Positions 39,129-48,881 of a stretch of DNA of 64,000 bases are shown in pieces. The position numbers and the translations under genes were made by a program. Each line of letters begins with the position of its first letter. Within the stretch, counting starts at the first letter, position 1. This DNA comes from Acinetobacter haemolyticus CIP 64.3 = MTCC 9819 (GTDB taxonomy: Bacteria; Pseudomonadota; Gammaproteobacteria; Pseudomonadales; Moraxellaceae). Location: positions 1 to 64,000 of the forward strand of contig NZ_KB849804.1 in NCBI RefSeq assembly GCF_000369065.1, written 5' to 3'. A model generated the notes under the pieces. That model was not told where the DNA came from, searched no databases, and saw only the letters and a list, made by a program, of their open reading frames with translations.

Positions 39129-40238
39129 TTAGACATTGATCAAGTTACTGGTCTTGATATGTTCTAAATAGGTACGAATACGTTTTACGTATTGCACGGC
39201 TTGTTTATAACGACCATTTCGAGCTTGGTTACGCTGTAAATAATCATATAAGTTCACCCATTGGTTAGGATCTTTTCCTTGGGCTTGGATACGCTTCTGA
39301 ATTTGTCCGACTGCTCCAGGTCCCATATTGTACGCTACAAGCGCATACCAATTACGGTCGGGATAAGGGACATGTGCAAACTGATCCAGCATCAAGTCAT
39401 AATACTTTGCACCACCTTGAATGCTCTGTACTGGATCAGTGCGATTGGTTACACCCATTGCTCTCGCCGTGTTATTGGTGAGCATCATAATCCCACGTAC
39501 ACCTGTTGGTGAAACAGAGGTCGGTTTTAGATAGGATTCCTGATAACCAATGGCAGCCAATAAATGCCAGTCTAGATTGTATTTAGAAGCACTTTGCTTA
39601 AAACTTGCCTTATAAATAGGTAAACGCTGATTCAAGTCTTTTTGAATGATAGACCATGACTCTGGCTTAACCACATTACGATTATAAAAGGAAGCAAGTT
39701 GTTGGGTCGTACCCAGTTGTTTACTTTGGCACACAAAACCACTGGCAGTAAGTGTTAAAGGATCATCAGCTTGCTTAAATACCCAATTTAATTGGGGGTT
39801 TAAACCATTACTACTTAAACTTGCTTGATCACCACAACTTGCTGAGAATGAAACCAATTGTTTCTTTTCAATATCTGCAATTGTTGAAGTGGTCATTGCG
39901 AAATTGGCTTTGCCTTGTGCAATCCATTTCAATGCAGTTGCATTGTCTGGGACTGTTTTAAAATCAAGTTTTACATTTAAGCTTTGTGCATAGTTACGCG
40001 CTAAATCGTAACCAAAGCCATGTAAGAATTGATCTTCTTTAAATACGATGGTTGGGTTTTCTACGGCAACCACAGTTAAAACATTTTTTGCTACAACAGT
40101 ATTGTACTGGTGAGATTTTTCTGCGCTTAAGCTATTGAAGGGAATAATTACAACACCTAATGCTAAAGCTTGAAACGGGAGTTTAGAAGATAAAGAGTTA
40201 AGGCTAGGCCTAGACCCAGAACTTGAATTACTGTGCAT
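39129..40238 (-). CDS. MltF-like membrane-bound lytic transglycosylase
   Basis: The 369-residue protein combines a periplasmic solute-binding-like (SBP3) domain (about 50-180, LTVVAVENPTIVF) with a C-terminal SLT domain having catalytic IGYQESYLKP, GVRGIMMLT and ALVAYNMGPGAV. That is the MltF architecture. The N terminus has a Ser-rich lead and a hydrophobic stretch (ALALGVVIIPF). It would cut peptidoglycan in the periplasm. It ends at the shared terminator. Confidence 0.88.
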   Translation of the reverse strand: MHSNSSSGSRPSLNSLSSKLPFQALALGVVIIPFNSLSAEKSHQYNTVVAKNVLTVVAVENPTIVFKEDQFLHGFGYDLARNYAQSLNVKLDFKTVPDNATALKWIAQGKANFAMTTSTIADIEKKQLVSFSASCGDQASLSSNGLNPQLNWVFKQADDPLTLTASGFVCQSKQLGTTQQLASFYNRNVVKPESWSIIQKDLNQRLPIYKASFKQSASKYNLDWHLLAAIGYQESYLKPTSVSPTGVRGIMMLTNNTARAMGVTNRTDPVQSIQGGAKYYDLMLDQFAHVPYPDRNWYALVAYNMGPGAVGQIQKRIQAQGKDPNQWVNLYDYLQRNQARNGRYKQAVQYVKRIRTYLEHIKTSNLINV

Positions 40239-40612
40239 GTTGTCTCCGCTACAGGTAATTTATGCCCTAAAAGTTCAGCAAAACGATGCCTTAACTTTTA
40301 AAAGTTGATAAATTCAATAAGGGTGGGCAAGTCATGACGTCATTCAAAATGACATTGGGTTAATCGGGAAAATGATGTAGATGTTACACATCATTCACAA
40401 AGTGTATAAAAAACAAACAAAAAACTAACTTAGGGGCGCATAATAAGCGTCCAAAAACAGATTGTCAAATTTTGAGCAAGAAATAAATGATAAATACATC
40501 ACAAACACATGATTTAAAAAAGAATAAAATTTATACACTTTAGTGATGGTGAAATAAGGAATACAATGCAAAAACTTGTAAACGGATTGTTATCTTCACG
40601 TATTTTCTTCTT
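40239..40612. other. Divergent intergenic region between the MltF-like gene and greB
   Basis: These 374 bp should hold promoters for the minus-strand transglycosylase and the plus-strand greB. I see AT-rich sequence with no gene, RNA or clear operator. Confidence 0.4.
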
Positions 40613-40765
40613 ATGAAATCAAACTTAATTACCCGTACGGGCCATGACTTATTGGTCGCTGAATTAAAGAAACTTTGGCATGATGAACGACCTGAAATCA
40701 CTAAAAAAGTGAATTGGGCTGCGAGTTTAGGCGATCGCTCTGAGAACGCTGATTATCAAAAATAA
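40613..40765 (+). pseudogene. greB: greB, N-terminal fragment (split by the island)
   Basis: Codons 1-49 read MKSNLITRTG ... LGDRSENADYQ, matching the N-terminal coiled coil and acidic tip of GreB. The frame then runs into the island and stops after one more codon (AAA TAA). The missing 109 codons resume at 60870 (YNKQLLRKIDRRVRYLG). Joined at the repeated TATCAA, the two parts give a 158-residue protein, the normal GreB length. The fragment lacks the RNA polymerase-binding C-terminal domain, so it should not work. Confidence 0.93.
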
Positions 40766-40836
40766 CCCTATATTTCATACTAAAATATTAATTGTTAATA
40801 AAAAACAAAAACTTATAAATAGTATGTATGCTATTT
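40754..40836. repeat. Left end of the island: core repeat, terminal inverted repeat and CATACTA motifs
   Basis: Reading inward: TATCAA core (40754-40759), ATAACCC (40762-40768), CATACTA (40776-40782), then a dyad AAATAG-N8-CTATTT (40817-40836) containing TAGTATG. The right end has the same order on the other strand. These are likely recombinase-binding sites. Confidence 0.65.
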
Positions 40837-41974
40837 AGTTGTACTATTATACTTCAGTTACAATTCAATAATGGATCTAGAGTTTAACTAGTTGAAAAAT
40901 AGAATACTTTAAGAAATTATTGATAAAATTTTCCACAATGACTAAACAAAATATCTTAATACACGTTATAGATGATGAATCAAAAACTTATGATTTACTT
41001 ATAAAGGATTATTGGGCATTAAGTCGGGAAACACATGATTTTGAATATTCATTAAAAAATCTTGTAAAAAAACATGGATTCAATAATATTTCTAACTTAG
41101 AAGCTATCATTGCTAAATTTAGTTTTGTTACATCTACTATTGAAAATTCAAATTGTCTTAGTTGTAATCAAAAAATTAAGGCTAGATCACGTATGGAGTT
41201 AAAAAAGCTTTTTCAAAATGAATTAAGTTGCCAAAATTGTTTAAGTAAAGATATAAATAACCAAGCTGAAGTAATTATAGAAAAAATTGAATCAGTTATA
41301 AAAGATGACTATTCATTTTTATTTATGAAAAATTCATTTAATTTAACTTATTTAGAAAAAATTTATTTGTATCTAATTGCTCTTAAATGCCAAGTAAATC
41401 AGTATGGTAAATTGGATAAAGAAATTTGGAAAGATATGTTTATTACTGAAAGAGCTAATAAGAACTTCTTAATTAAGTCATTGTATAAAAAAAGAGTCAT
41501 TTTTAATAGTAAAAAAACAGATGAAATTATAGGGGTATTTAATGATACAAATAAATTTTTTTATAAAAACTCACATTTAATACGTGCTGAACTAGCCAGT
41601 AGATATAAAAAATACAAGTATATTTTTTTTGATGGGAACACCTTTTTAAATTTAGATCTAATTAGTGGAAGTTTTAACCAAATGTTGGAAGAATTAAGTA
41701 TAGAATTAGACTATTATGAACTGGATTATTTAGATGTTAAAGAAATTAGAGAGTTTGTTATCGAGCAAAAGAAAATTGATGCATATGAGTTAATTTTAAA
41801 TATACAAAAATATAAACCCATCCCAATTGAAAAATCTATTGAATTGGATCACGTAATTATTGAGTTAGTTGAAAAGTATAATCTCTTAGTTGTAAATAGT
41901 ATGTTAAGTTATCATGCGGATAAAGTTGCTTCAAATTTGTATAGCTTAGAGCATGGAGAAAGAAAAGATAGATA

Positions 41975-43061
41975 GGCGAATTCAAACATGAGGTGCGACA
42001 GTTTCAAAAGCCTTATGATAATCAACAAGCTGAGCAAATTTCTCTAATGGTGTAAGCCAATCTAACGCTTTTCTAGGACGAGTATTCAGTGACATGGCAA
42101 CTTGATTTAAATAATGCTGATCTGCCTGATTTAAATCAATCCCTTTAGGTAAATATTGCCTAATTAAACCATTCATATTTTCGCATGTGCCTTTTTGCCA
42201 GGGTGAATGTGGGTCACAGAAATATACATCTATGCCTAAATCTTCTTCAAGTATTTTATGTTCTGCCATCTCGCGTCCACGGTCATAGGTCAACGTTTTA
42301 CGCAGTTCTGCAGGTAAATATTTCAGAGCTTCAGTTAAAGCCTTGCGCACTGATTCTGCCTTTGCATCAGGTAATGTTGCCAAGATACAGAGCCGTGTAT
42401 TTCGTTCAATAAGTGTTGCTATCGAACTTTTATTGTCTTTACCTTTAATTAAATCAGCTTCCCAATGACCCGGTATTTTTCTTTCTTGAACTTCGGCTGG
42501 GCGCTCATGAATAGTTTTAATATCCTGTAATATAGAATCTTTTTTAGGTTCACCGTTAGCTTTTCGCTTTTTATTTTCATGACGTAGACAGGATAATAAG
42601 TCTTTTTTCAACTCACCCTTGGGTAATGCTCGTATCGTTGAATAAATCGTTGTATGGCTTACATTCATTGTTTGATCCAAATCAGGAAATGTCTTTAAAC
42701 GCTTTGCTATTTGCTGAGGAGACCATAAACAACGGATCGCTTCAACAATAAATTTCCAGAGGATTGAAACGATTTTGAGTTTTCTGTGACCACGTCTACG
42801 TCTAGCGAAGGTGTTATCAGAAGCATATTGAGCTTGATAAACGTCATTGATGCTATTTCTTTTAAGCTCACGATAGATCGTACTAGGATGTCTTTTAATG
42901 AGTTCAGCAAATTTTCTGGCTGAAAAGCCTTCTTTTCTTGACTCAAGCATTAATGCAGTACGATCTTCAAAGTTAAGATGATGGTATGACAATTTTATAT
43001 ACTCCATAAACCCTTTAAATTAATTAGGTGGTTTATGTCGCACTTCAAGTTTTACTCTGCC
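41975..43061 (-). mobile_element. IS30-family element, ISAba125-like
   Basis: It is 1,087 bp with terminal repeats starting GGC and sharing AAACwTGArGTGCGACA. It is flanked by a 3-bp duplication ATA (41972-41974 and 43062-43064). Size, ends and transposase agree with what I recall of ISAba125. Its first base completes the premature TAG stop of the interrupted gene. Confidence 0.9.
41982..43007 (-). CDS. IS30-family transposase
   Basis: The 341-residue transposase has the N-terminal helix-turn-helix LSYHHLNFEDR and HPSTIYRELKRNS, and a DDE core with HWEADLIKG, TYDRGREM and DPHSPWQKGTCENMNGLIRQYLP (the conserved Glu lies in CENMNG). It looks intact. It occupies nearly the whole element. Confidence 0.93.
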   Translation of the reverse strand: MEYIKLSYHHLNFEDRTALMLESRKEGFSARKFAELIKRHPSTIYRELKRNSINDVYQAQYASDNTFARRRRGHRKLKIVSILWKFIVEAIRCLWSPQQIAKRLKTFPDLDQTMNVSHTTIYSTIRALPKGELKKDLLSCLRHENKKRKANGEPKKDSILQDIKTIHERPAEVQERKIPGHWEADLIKGKDNKSSIATLIERNTRLCILATLPDAKAESVRKALTEALKYLPAELRKTLTYDRGREMAEHKILEEDLGIDVYFCDPHSPWQKGTCENMNGLIRQYLPKGIDLNQADQHYLNQVAMSLNTRPRKALDWLTPLEKFAQLVDYHKAFETVAPHV

Positions 43062-43191
43062 ATATTATTCTGTGAATAAGATGTTTATCGCGAGGATCAC
43101 ATCTTACTTAGAACATTGTAAGTTATGATGTGTGCTTAAAAAACAGGAGGGTTTAACTTGGTAAACTATACATACTCATTAGGAGTTTACC

Positions 43192-43491
43192 ATGAGCAAG
43201 AAACAGAAGACTTACACCGCAGAATTTAAAGCTGAAGCCATAAAAGCCATTGAAGAGAACCAAGGTAATGTATCGGAATCCGCTAGACAACTTGGCATTT
43301 CAATGCAAACCCTTTCGAACTGGAATAACAAAGCAAAGGCTGGAACTTTAGCAGGCACAAAACAGTATTCGCCCGATCTAAACGCCTTACTCGAAGAAAA
43401 TAAGAAGCTTAAACAACAGCTCAAAACAGCTGAAATGGAACGTGAATTTTTAAAAAAGGCAGCAGCGTACTTTGCCAAAGAAAGTCAGTGA
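43192..43491 (+). CDS. IS3-family OrfA (copy 1)
   Basis: The 99-residue protein has the N-terminal helix-turn-helix TYTAEFKAEAIKAI ... SARQLGISMQTLSNW and a leucine-zipper-like tail ENKKLKQQLKTAEMEREFLKKA. Near its end an A AAA AAG slippery heptamer (43452-43458) lies in the zero frame, and the -1 frame is open from there into OrfB. A fused OrfAB transposase by -1 frameshifting is therefore expected. Confidence 0.92.
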   Translation: MSKKQKTYTAEFKAEAIKAIEENQGNVSESARQLGISMQTLSNWNNKAKAGTLAGTKQYSPDLNALLEENKKLKQQLKTAEMEREFLKKAAAYFAKESQ

Positions 43492-44357
43492 GGTACGCCT
43501 ATATGAAATCGCAAAGCCACTTATTTCCGATTATTTTAATGGCTCGATTACTTCGTGTATCCGTTTCTCGCTTTTATGATTGGCTAAAGCGAGGCATGAG
43601 TAAAAGATCAATTCAGCGAAATCAGCAGACAATTTTGGTCAAAATAGCCCATGAAGAAACCAAACAAAGCTATGGCTATGTTCGATTAACCAAGCATTTA
43701 CAAGCGCAAAGTATCAAAATAAGTATGTATGCTGTGCGCCAAATAAAAAAATCAAATCAGTTGTATTGTAAGCGCCATAAGCGTTTCAAAAGAACCACGG
43801 ACAGTGATCACAACCGTTCTATTTATGACAATTTACTCAAGCAACAGTTTTCAATGACGAAGCCTAATCTTGCGTGGTCGAGTGACATTACCTACATTTG
43901 GACGGCTGAGGGCTGGTTGTACTTGGCAGCTGTCAAAGATCTTTACACGAAACAGGTTGTTGGCTATAGCTTAAATGAGCGCATGACAGCCAAGCTTGTT
44001 TGTGATGCATTGAATATGGCTATTCGCAATCAGAAACCTGCTAAAGATCTCATTGTACATTCAGACAGAGGCAGCCAATATTGCAGTAATGAATATCGAA
44101 ACTTACTTGAGAAATTTGATTTTCAGGGTTCAATGAGCAAAAAAGGCGACTGCTTCGATAATGCACCGATAGAGAGTTTCTGGGGCATACTCAAAAATGA
44201 ACTAGTCCATCATCGCAACTACAAAACAAGGGAAGAAGCCAAAGCGGATATTACAAAATATATAGAGTTATTTTATAATCAGCGAAGAATTCAAAAAGGC
44301 TTGGATTTTAAGACACCAAATCAAATGGCAGAAGACTTTTATCGGTTAGCTGCCTAG
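43488..44357 (+). CDS. IS3-family OrfB transposase (copy 1)
   Basis: The 289-residue integrase-like domain has the DDE residues in WSSDITYIWT, IVHSDRGSQYCS and DNAPIESFWGILKNEL. It overlaps OrfA by four bases in the -1 frame and starts at GTG. The frame is intact. Confidence 0.93.
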   Translation: MRYAYMKSQSHLFPIILMARLLRVSVSRFYDWLKRGMSKRSIQRNQQTILVKIAHEETKQSYGYVRLTKHLQAQSIKISMYAVRQIKKSNQLYCKRHKRFKRTTDSDHNRSIYDNLLKQQFSMTKPNLAWSSDITYIWTAEGWLYLAAVKDLYTKQVVGYSLNERMTAKLVCDALNMAIRNQKPAKDLIVHSDRGSQYCSNEYRNLLEKFDFQGSMSKKGDCFDNAPIESFWGILKNELVHHRNYKTREEAKADITKYIELFYNQRRIQKGLDFKTPNQMAEDFYRLAA

Positions 44358-45696
44358 AATCTCCCAAGTGAAAGTCTCCTGCTAATTCAGCACACATCAG
44401 TTAAATAATAAAGTTCCATCTCATACACGAAATATTGGATTTAATTGGAGTTATACTTGCTTAGAGTACTTTGTTTGTAAAAGTATAATAAATGATGGAC
44501 TCTCTTGGACTACTTTTAGTGGTGATGAGTTAATACATAAGTGGTTAAATAGTGATAAAGTAACGATAAAACCTGATTTTTAATTTTTAGCAGTAAAAAA
44601 TCTAATCAACATTTAAAGGCTAGTTTTTGATAAAATAAAGTCAATTTTTATCTTATATTCAGTATTGTTATGCCACTATTAGATTGGGTGAACCGAAACC
44701 AAGCTGAAGAAACAGCAACAAGTGTTCCGTACCATTTACTAAAATTCGAACAAGCCTATGGTGATGAAGAGCAAGCGAAAGAGAATCTCATCATTCAAGG
44801 TGATAACCTTCAAGCTCTGAAGGCATTATTGCCATTATATGGTGGACAAGTAAAATGTATCTTTATTGATCCACCTTACAATACAGAACAGGCTTTTGAA
44901 CATTACGACGATAATCTAGAGCATGCTCAGTGGTTGTCAATGATGTATCCACGCATAGTTTTGCTAAGAGAATTATTAGAAAACAAAGGCATTTTTTGCG
45001 TTATTTTAAGTGATCACCAAGTGCATTACATGAAAGTTTTATGTGATGAAATTTTTGGAAGAAATAATTTTATTAATGAAGTTAGTTTGAAAATGAAACA
45101 AACTGCTGGAGCTTCAGGTGGTGGAGAAGATAAGCGACTTAAGAAAAATATCGAGTATTTACTAATATACTCAAAAGATAAAAACTTTTTTAGTAAGTTT
45201 AATGAAATCCTGGAAGAGGAAAATTTATTCGATTTTATCGAAGAAATGAAGGAATCAGGAAAAAGTTGGAAATACACCAGGGTTCTGGAAAGTACAGGTG
45301 AAAAATCATTCTATAAGACTATATATGATGGTAAAGGAGATGAAATAAAAGTTTTTCAACACGTTAATGCAATCTTTACTCCTATTAGTGTAATAGCTGT
45401 AAGAGAAGGTATTTCTGAACAGCAAGTATACATTAAGTATTTTGAGAAAGTTTTTCGAGATACAAATGCGCAGAGTTCAATTAGAACAAGGGTTATGGAG
45501 TCTTTAGAAGTAGAACAAGATCTAGTTAGTATTGAGTATGTACCTAAATCTGGTAGATCTAAAGGGAATATGACGACTGTTTATTACAAAGGTAGAAATT
45601 GTGACCAAATGTAAGCATCCGGCTAACACAGCCTTACCAAGCGATCCTATAAGCCTTAATTTAGTTCCCACCTAAAAACAAGTGGGGACTTAATCC

Positions 45697-46080
45697 ATGA
45701 ACATGGATATATATTCAGCAACACCTCCTGTTGCTAAAAAACGCCGAAAATACAGCAAAGAATTCAAACTCAGTATTGTCAATGCCTGCAAAAATCCTAA
45801 TACCTCGATCGCTTCGGTCGCACTGCAACATAGTATTAATGCCAACCTTGTCAGTCGTTGGATCAGGATCTTCAGCCATCATGAGGGTGCCGTGCAGGAT
45901 CCTACTCATGTGAATCCAGCATTTATTGCTTTGCCTTACACTGCTGCAATCAGCCAACCTATTGATGAGAGGATCACGTTGTGTATCACCGTGCCTCATA
46001 CGAATAATGATATTCAGCTAAAATGGCAGACATCAGAAATACCTGCCTTGGCAGAATTACTCAAGGCACTTGCAACATGA
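45697..46080 (+). CDS. tnpA: IS66 TnpA
   Basis: The 127-residue accessory protein has a helix-turn-helix (KRRKYSKEFKLSIVNAC, LVSRWIRIF). It is the first gene of the element. Its TGA overlaps the ATG of tnpB as ATGA. Confidence 0.88.
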   Translation: MNMDIYSATPPVAKKRRKYSKEFKLSIVNACKNPNTSIASVALQHSINANLVSRWIRIFSHHEGAVQDPTHVNPAFIALPYTAAISQPIDERITLCITVPHTNNDIQLKWQTSEIPALAELLKALAT

Positions 46081-46412
46081 TCCGCATTGATGAAATCTGG
46101 TTGTCTACTCAGCCCATGGACATGCGTGCAGGTATGGATACGACCATGGCTCAGGTGGTGAGAGCCTTTGGCTACATCAAACCGCATTGTGCTTACCTGT
46201 TCTGTAATAAACGTGGCCATCGCATGAAAGTGCTGGTACATGATGGATTGGGCATCTGGCTGTGTGCCCGGCGGCTGGAACAGGGCAAATTTCACTGGGC
46301 TCAAGTTCACCAAGGTGAAACCGTGGCCCTCAGCCCGGAACAGTTACAGGCACTGATCCAAGGTTTGCCCTGGCAGCGCATTGGACGACAGCAGGTGGTG
46401 ACGATGCTTTAA
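46077..46412 (+). CDS. tnpB: IS66 Orf2-like TnpB
   Basis: The 111-residue protein starts MIRIDEIWLSTQPMDMRAGMD and contains KRGHRMKVLVHDGLGIWLCARRLEQGKF, the IS66 Orf2 pattern. I chose ATG 46077 because it overlaps the tnpA stop by four bases; the longer frame from 46023 would start inside tnpA. Confidence 0.9.
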   Translation: MIRIDEIWLSTQPMDMRAGMDTTMAQVVRAFGYIKPHCAYLFCNKRGHRMKVLVHDGLGIWLCARRLEQGKFHWAQVHQGETVALSPEQLQALIQGLPWQRIGRQQVVTML

Positions 46413-46486
46413 ACCAGGCTCGACCATTCTGCTATTCTCCAAACGTTCTATTTCATTCTTCTCATGACCTCAGGCATACTGCGGTC

Positions 46487-48070
46487 ATGAATACGCTGCC
46501 TGACTTAAGCCAACTGACCCATGAACAACTGCTGGAATTCACCAGGCAGTTGGCGCTGCAGCATCAGTCTCTAGCACAATCAAACCAACAATTGGATGCC
46601 AAAGTTCAACATCTTTCTATTCTCAATCAAAAATACGAGCATGAACTGGCGCTGTTTAAAAAGCACAAATTCGCCCAAAAGAATGAACACTTAACGGCAA
46701 AACAAATCCATCTGTGGGATGAAGCGGTTGAAGAAGATATTGCCGCGGTTGATCTAGAACTGGAACGGCTAAATGCAGATAAAACCAATGCAGCGACACA
46801 GAAAGCCAAAACCAATAAACCTAAACGTCGACCACTGCCAGATCATCTACACACCATCCGTATTGAGCATGAACCTGCATCAACCCAATGTGCTTGTGGC
46901 TGCCAACTCCGTCGTATCGGCGAAGATGTCAGTGAAAAACTGCATTTCAGACCGGCACAGTTCTATAAGGAACAGCATGTGCGTGGTAAATGGGTCTGTG
47001 ATCAGTGTGACACTCTAACTCAGCAAGCGATGCCCGCCTATGTGATTGATAAAGGCATTGCTTCACCTGAATTGCTCAGCCATGTGCTGGTATCGAAGTA
47101 TGCCGATCATTTGCCGCTGTACCGTCAGCGCCTGATCTATCAGCGGGCTGGCATTGATCTGTCCAGATCCACTTTATCTGACTGGATAGGTCGCTGCGGT
47201 GTAGAACTGGAACCTCTGGCCAATGCCTTAAAAGAGGTGGTGCTGCAACAGCGGGTGCTGCATGCAGATGAAACACCGGTCACCATCATGCGGATGGGTG
47301 AGAATAATAAAAAACCGAAGAAAGGTTATGTCTGGGCCTATGCCACCACACAGTATAATCCAGTTCAGGCGGTGATCTATGACTTTCAGGATAGTCGTTC
47401 AGGCCAGCATGCTGAAGAGTTCTTGAAAGGCTGGCAGGGCTATCTAGTCTGTGATGATTACAGTGGTTATAAAGCACGTTTTAAATCAGGCCAGGTGATT
47501 GAGGTGGGGTGCATGGCCCATGCACGTCGTAAATTCCATGAACTGCATGTAACTGGGAAAAGTCAGGTTGCTGAACAGGCCTTAGTGCTGATTCAGAAAC
47601 TGTATGCGATAGAAGCAGAACTCAGGAAAAAGACCGATGGTACAGCGGAAGACCGCCGCGAATACCGACAACAGCATAGTCAACCAGTGATGCAACAACT
47701 ATATGAATGGCTCAACCAACATCATCTGACAGTGCCATCGAGTTCTCCCACCGCCAAGGCTATCAATTACACTCTGAAGCGTTGGCCAGCCTTAAGCCGC
47801 TATCTGGATGATGGCAATCTACCGATATGCAACAATTGGGTAGAGAATCAGATGCGTCCCTGGGCGTTGGGACGCAAGAACTGGCTGTTTGCAGGTTCGC
47901 TGCGCAGTGGTCAGCGAGCGGCAAACATCATGACTTTAATCCAGTCAGCAAAGCTGAATGGCTTGGATCCGTATGCCTATTTAAGTGATGTGCTGAAAAG
48001 GTTACCGACACACAAAGTGACCCAAATTGAAGAATTGCTGCCGCACTGCTGGAAACCTAAATCGAATTAA
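46487..48070 (+). CDS. tnpC: IS66 transposase TnpC
   Basis: The 527-residue IS66 transposase has an N-terminal Gln-rich coiled coil (about 20-70), a Cys-containing zinc-finger-like segment (CACGCQLRR, WVCDQC), and the DDE domain with LHADETPVTIM, VCDDYSGYKA, GCMAHARRKFHEL and a late WVENQMRPWALGRKNWLFAGS. It is intact. Confidence 0.95.
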   Translation: MNTLPDLSQLTHEQLLEFTRQLALQHQSLAQSNQQLDAKVQHLSILNQKYEHELALFKKHKFAQKNEHLTAKQIHLWDEAVEEDIAAVDLELERLNADKTNAATQKAKTNKPKRRPLPDHLHTIRIEHEPASTQCACGCQLRRIGEDVSEKLHFRPAQFYKEQHVRGKWVCDQCDTLTQQAMPAYVIDKGIASPELLSHVLVSKYADHLPLYRQRLIYQRAGIDLSRSTLSDWIGRCGVELEPLANALKEVVLQQRVLHADETPVTIMRMGENNKKPKKGYVWAYATTQYNPVQAVIYDFQDSRSGQHAEEFLKGWQGYLVCDDYSGYKARFKSGQVIEVGCMAHARRKFHELHVTGKSQVAEQALVLIQKLYAIEAELRKKTDGTAEDRREYRQQHSQPVMQQLYEWLNQHHLTVPSSSPTAKAINYTLKRWPALSRYLDDGNLPICNNWVENQMRPWALGRKNWLFAGSLRSGQRAANIMTLIQSAKLNGLDPYAYLSDVLKRLPTHKVTQIEELLPHCWKPKSN

Positions 48071-48881
48071 AAAATAGGTATGGGATTCAGCGGACGCTTA
48101 CGACCAAATAGCATGGTTAAGTGATATAGCCTATAAAAAAGGTAATAGATTAGTCAAACTATCTAAACTTGGAACGTATTGGGACGGTTTTCCTCTTAAT
48201 AATTTAACAAAAGAGGGAGGGGTAAGATTTCCGAATGGCAAAAAACCAGAAGCGTTGATACAGCGAGTCTTAGAGCTCTGTACACAGCAAAATGATCTAG
48301 TTTTAGATAGCTTTTTGGGCTCAGGAACAACTACTGCTGTTGCTCACAAAATGGGGCGCCGATATATAGGTATTGAAATGGGATCACAAGCAAATACACA
48401 TGTAATCCCACGTCTTAGAAATGTTATTGGCGGTGAAGAAGGAGGTATTTCTAAATCTGTAAATTGGAAAGGTGGTGGCGGTTTTAGCTTCTTTAGCTTA
48501 GGTAGTCCCGTATTTGATGATCAAGGATTTTTAAATGCCGATGTGAAATTTAAAGACCTTGCAAGCTATGTTTGGTGGCTTGAAACAAAAACAGCTCTAA
48601 ATCAAACGGAGAGCTTTGATAATCCATATTTAGGCACACATGATGGGGTTGCTTACTATCTTCTCTATAACGGCATTTTAGGTGATAGACGTCCGAATGG
48701 CGGTAATGTATTAACCCTATCTGTTTTAAATTACTTAAATGAATGTCATGCACATGAAGGTAAACGAGTCGTTATAGGCGAAGCATCACGACTTGGGGAT
48801 GCCCGACTTGAAGCTCTAGACATTGAGTTTAAACAAATTCCATACTCGCTTTATGGCAACCAAACTCAGTAAGGATTGCGT

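Larger units (their letters stand above)
43126..44399 (+). mobile_element. IS3-family element, copy 1
   Basis: It is 1,274 bp with ends TGATGTGTGCT at both termini (inverted) and CAGGAG a few bases inside. It is flanked by a 4-bp duplication GTTA (43122-43125 and 44400-44403). Copy 2 is at 54027-55300, inverted and encoding identical proteins. Confidence 0.93.
40920..44583 (+). pseudogene. Unknown zinc-ribbon protein gene, broken by two IS elements
   Basis: The frame 40920-41972 (351 codons from TTG; ATG at 40938 is the alternative) is cut by the IS30 element, then by an IS3 element. Removing both, with one copy of each duplication, gives one uninterrupted frame of 431 codons that ends at TAA 44581-44583. 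The protein is Lys/Asn/Ile-rich and has a CxxC-x20-CxxC zinc ribbon (CLSC ... CQNC) near residues 80-106. No other family is recognised. It is the first gene at the left end of the island, read inward, and could be a defence or regulatory cargo gene. Its base composition is more AT-rich than the surrounding chromosome. Confidence 0.8.
45611..48101 (+). mobile_element. IS66-family element
   Basis: It is 2,491 bp with ends GTAAGCATCCGG and (inverted) GTAAGCGTCCGC. It is flanked by an exact 8-bp duplication GACCAAAT (45603-45610 and 48102-48109), the size typical of IS66. It has three genes tnpA, tnpB, tnpC. Its GC content is clearly higher than that of its surroundings. Confidence 0.95.
44670..48872 (+). 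pseudogene. Type III restriction-modification methyltransferase (mod), broken by IS66
   Basis: The frame starts at ATG 44670 and carries the catalytic motif DPPYN (67-71) and the QGDNLQAL block. It is cut at 45610 by an IS66 element and resumes at 48110 with IAWLSDIAYKK and the SAM motif DSFLGSGTTTAVAHKMGRRYIGIE, ending at TAA 48870-48872. Removing the IS and one 8-bp duplication restores a 567-residue beta-class adenine/cytosine methyltransferase. The two essential motifs are now on separate frames, so methylation should be lost. The res gene follows ten bases downstream, an operon typical of type III systems. Confidence 0.9.

Noticed and set aside
48255..48872. Treating the 205-codon frame as a separate methyltransferase
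   Set aside because: Removing IS66 and one 8-bp repeat joins it in frame to the upstream part with DPPYN; it is the 3' part of one mod gene.
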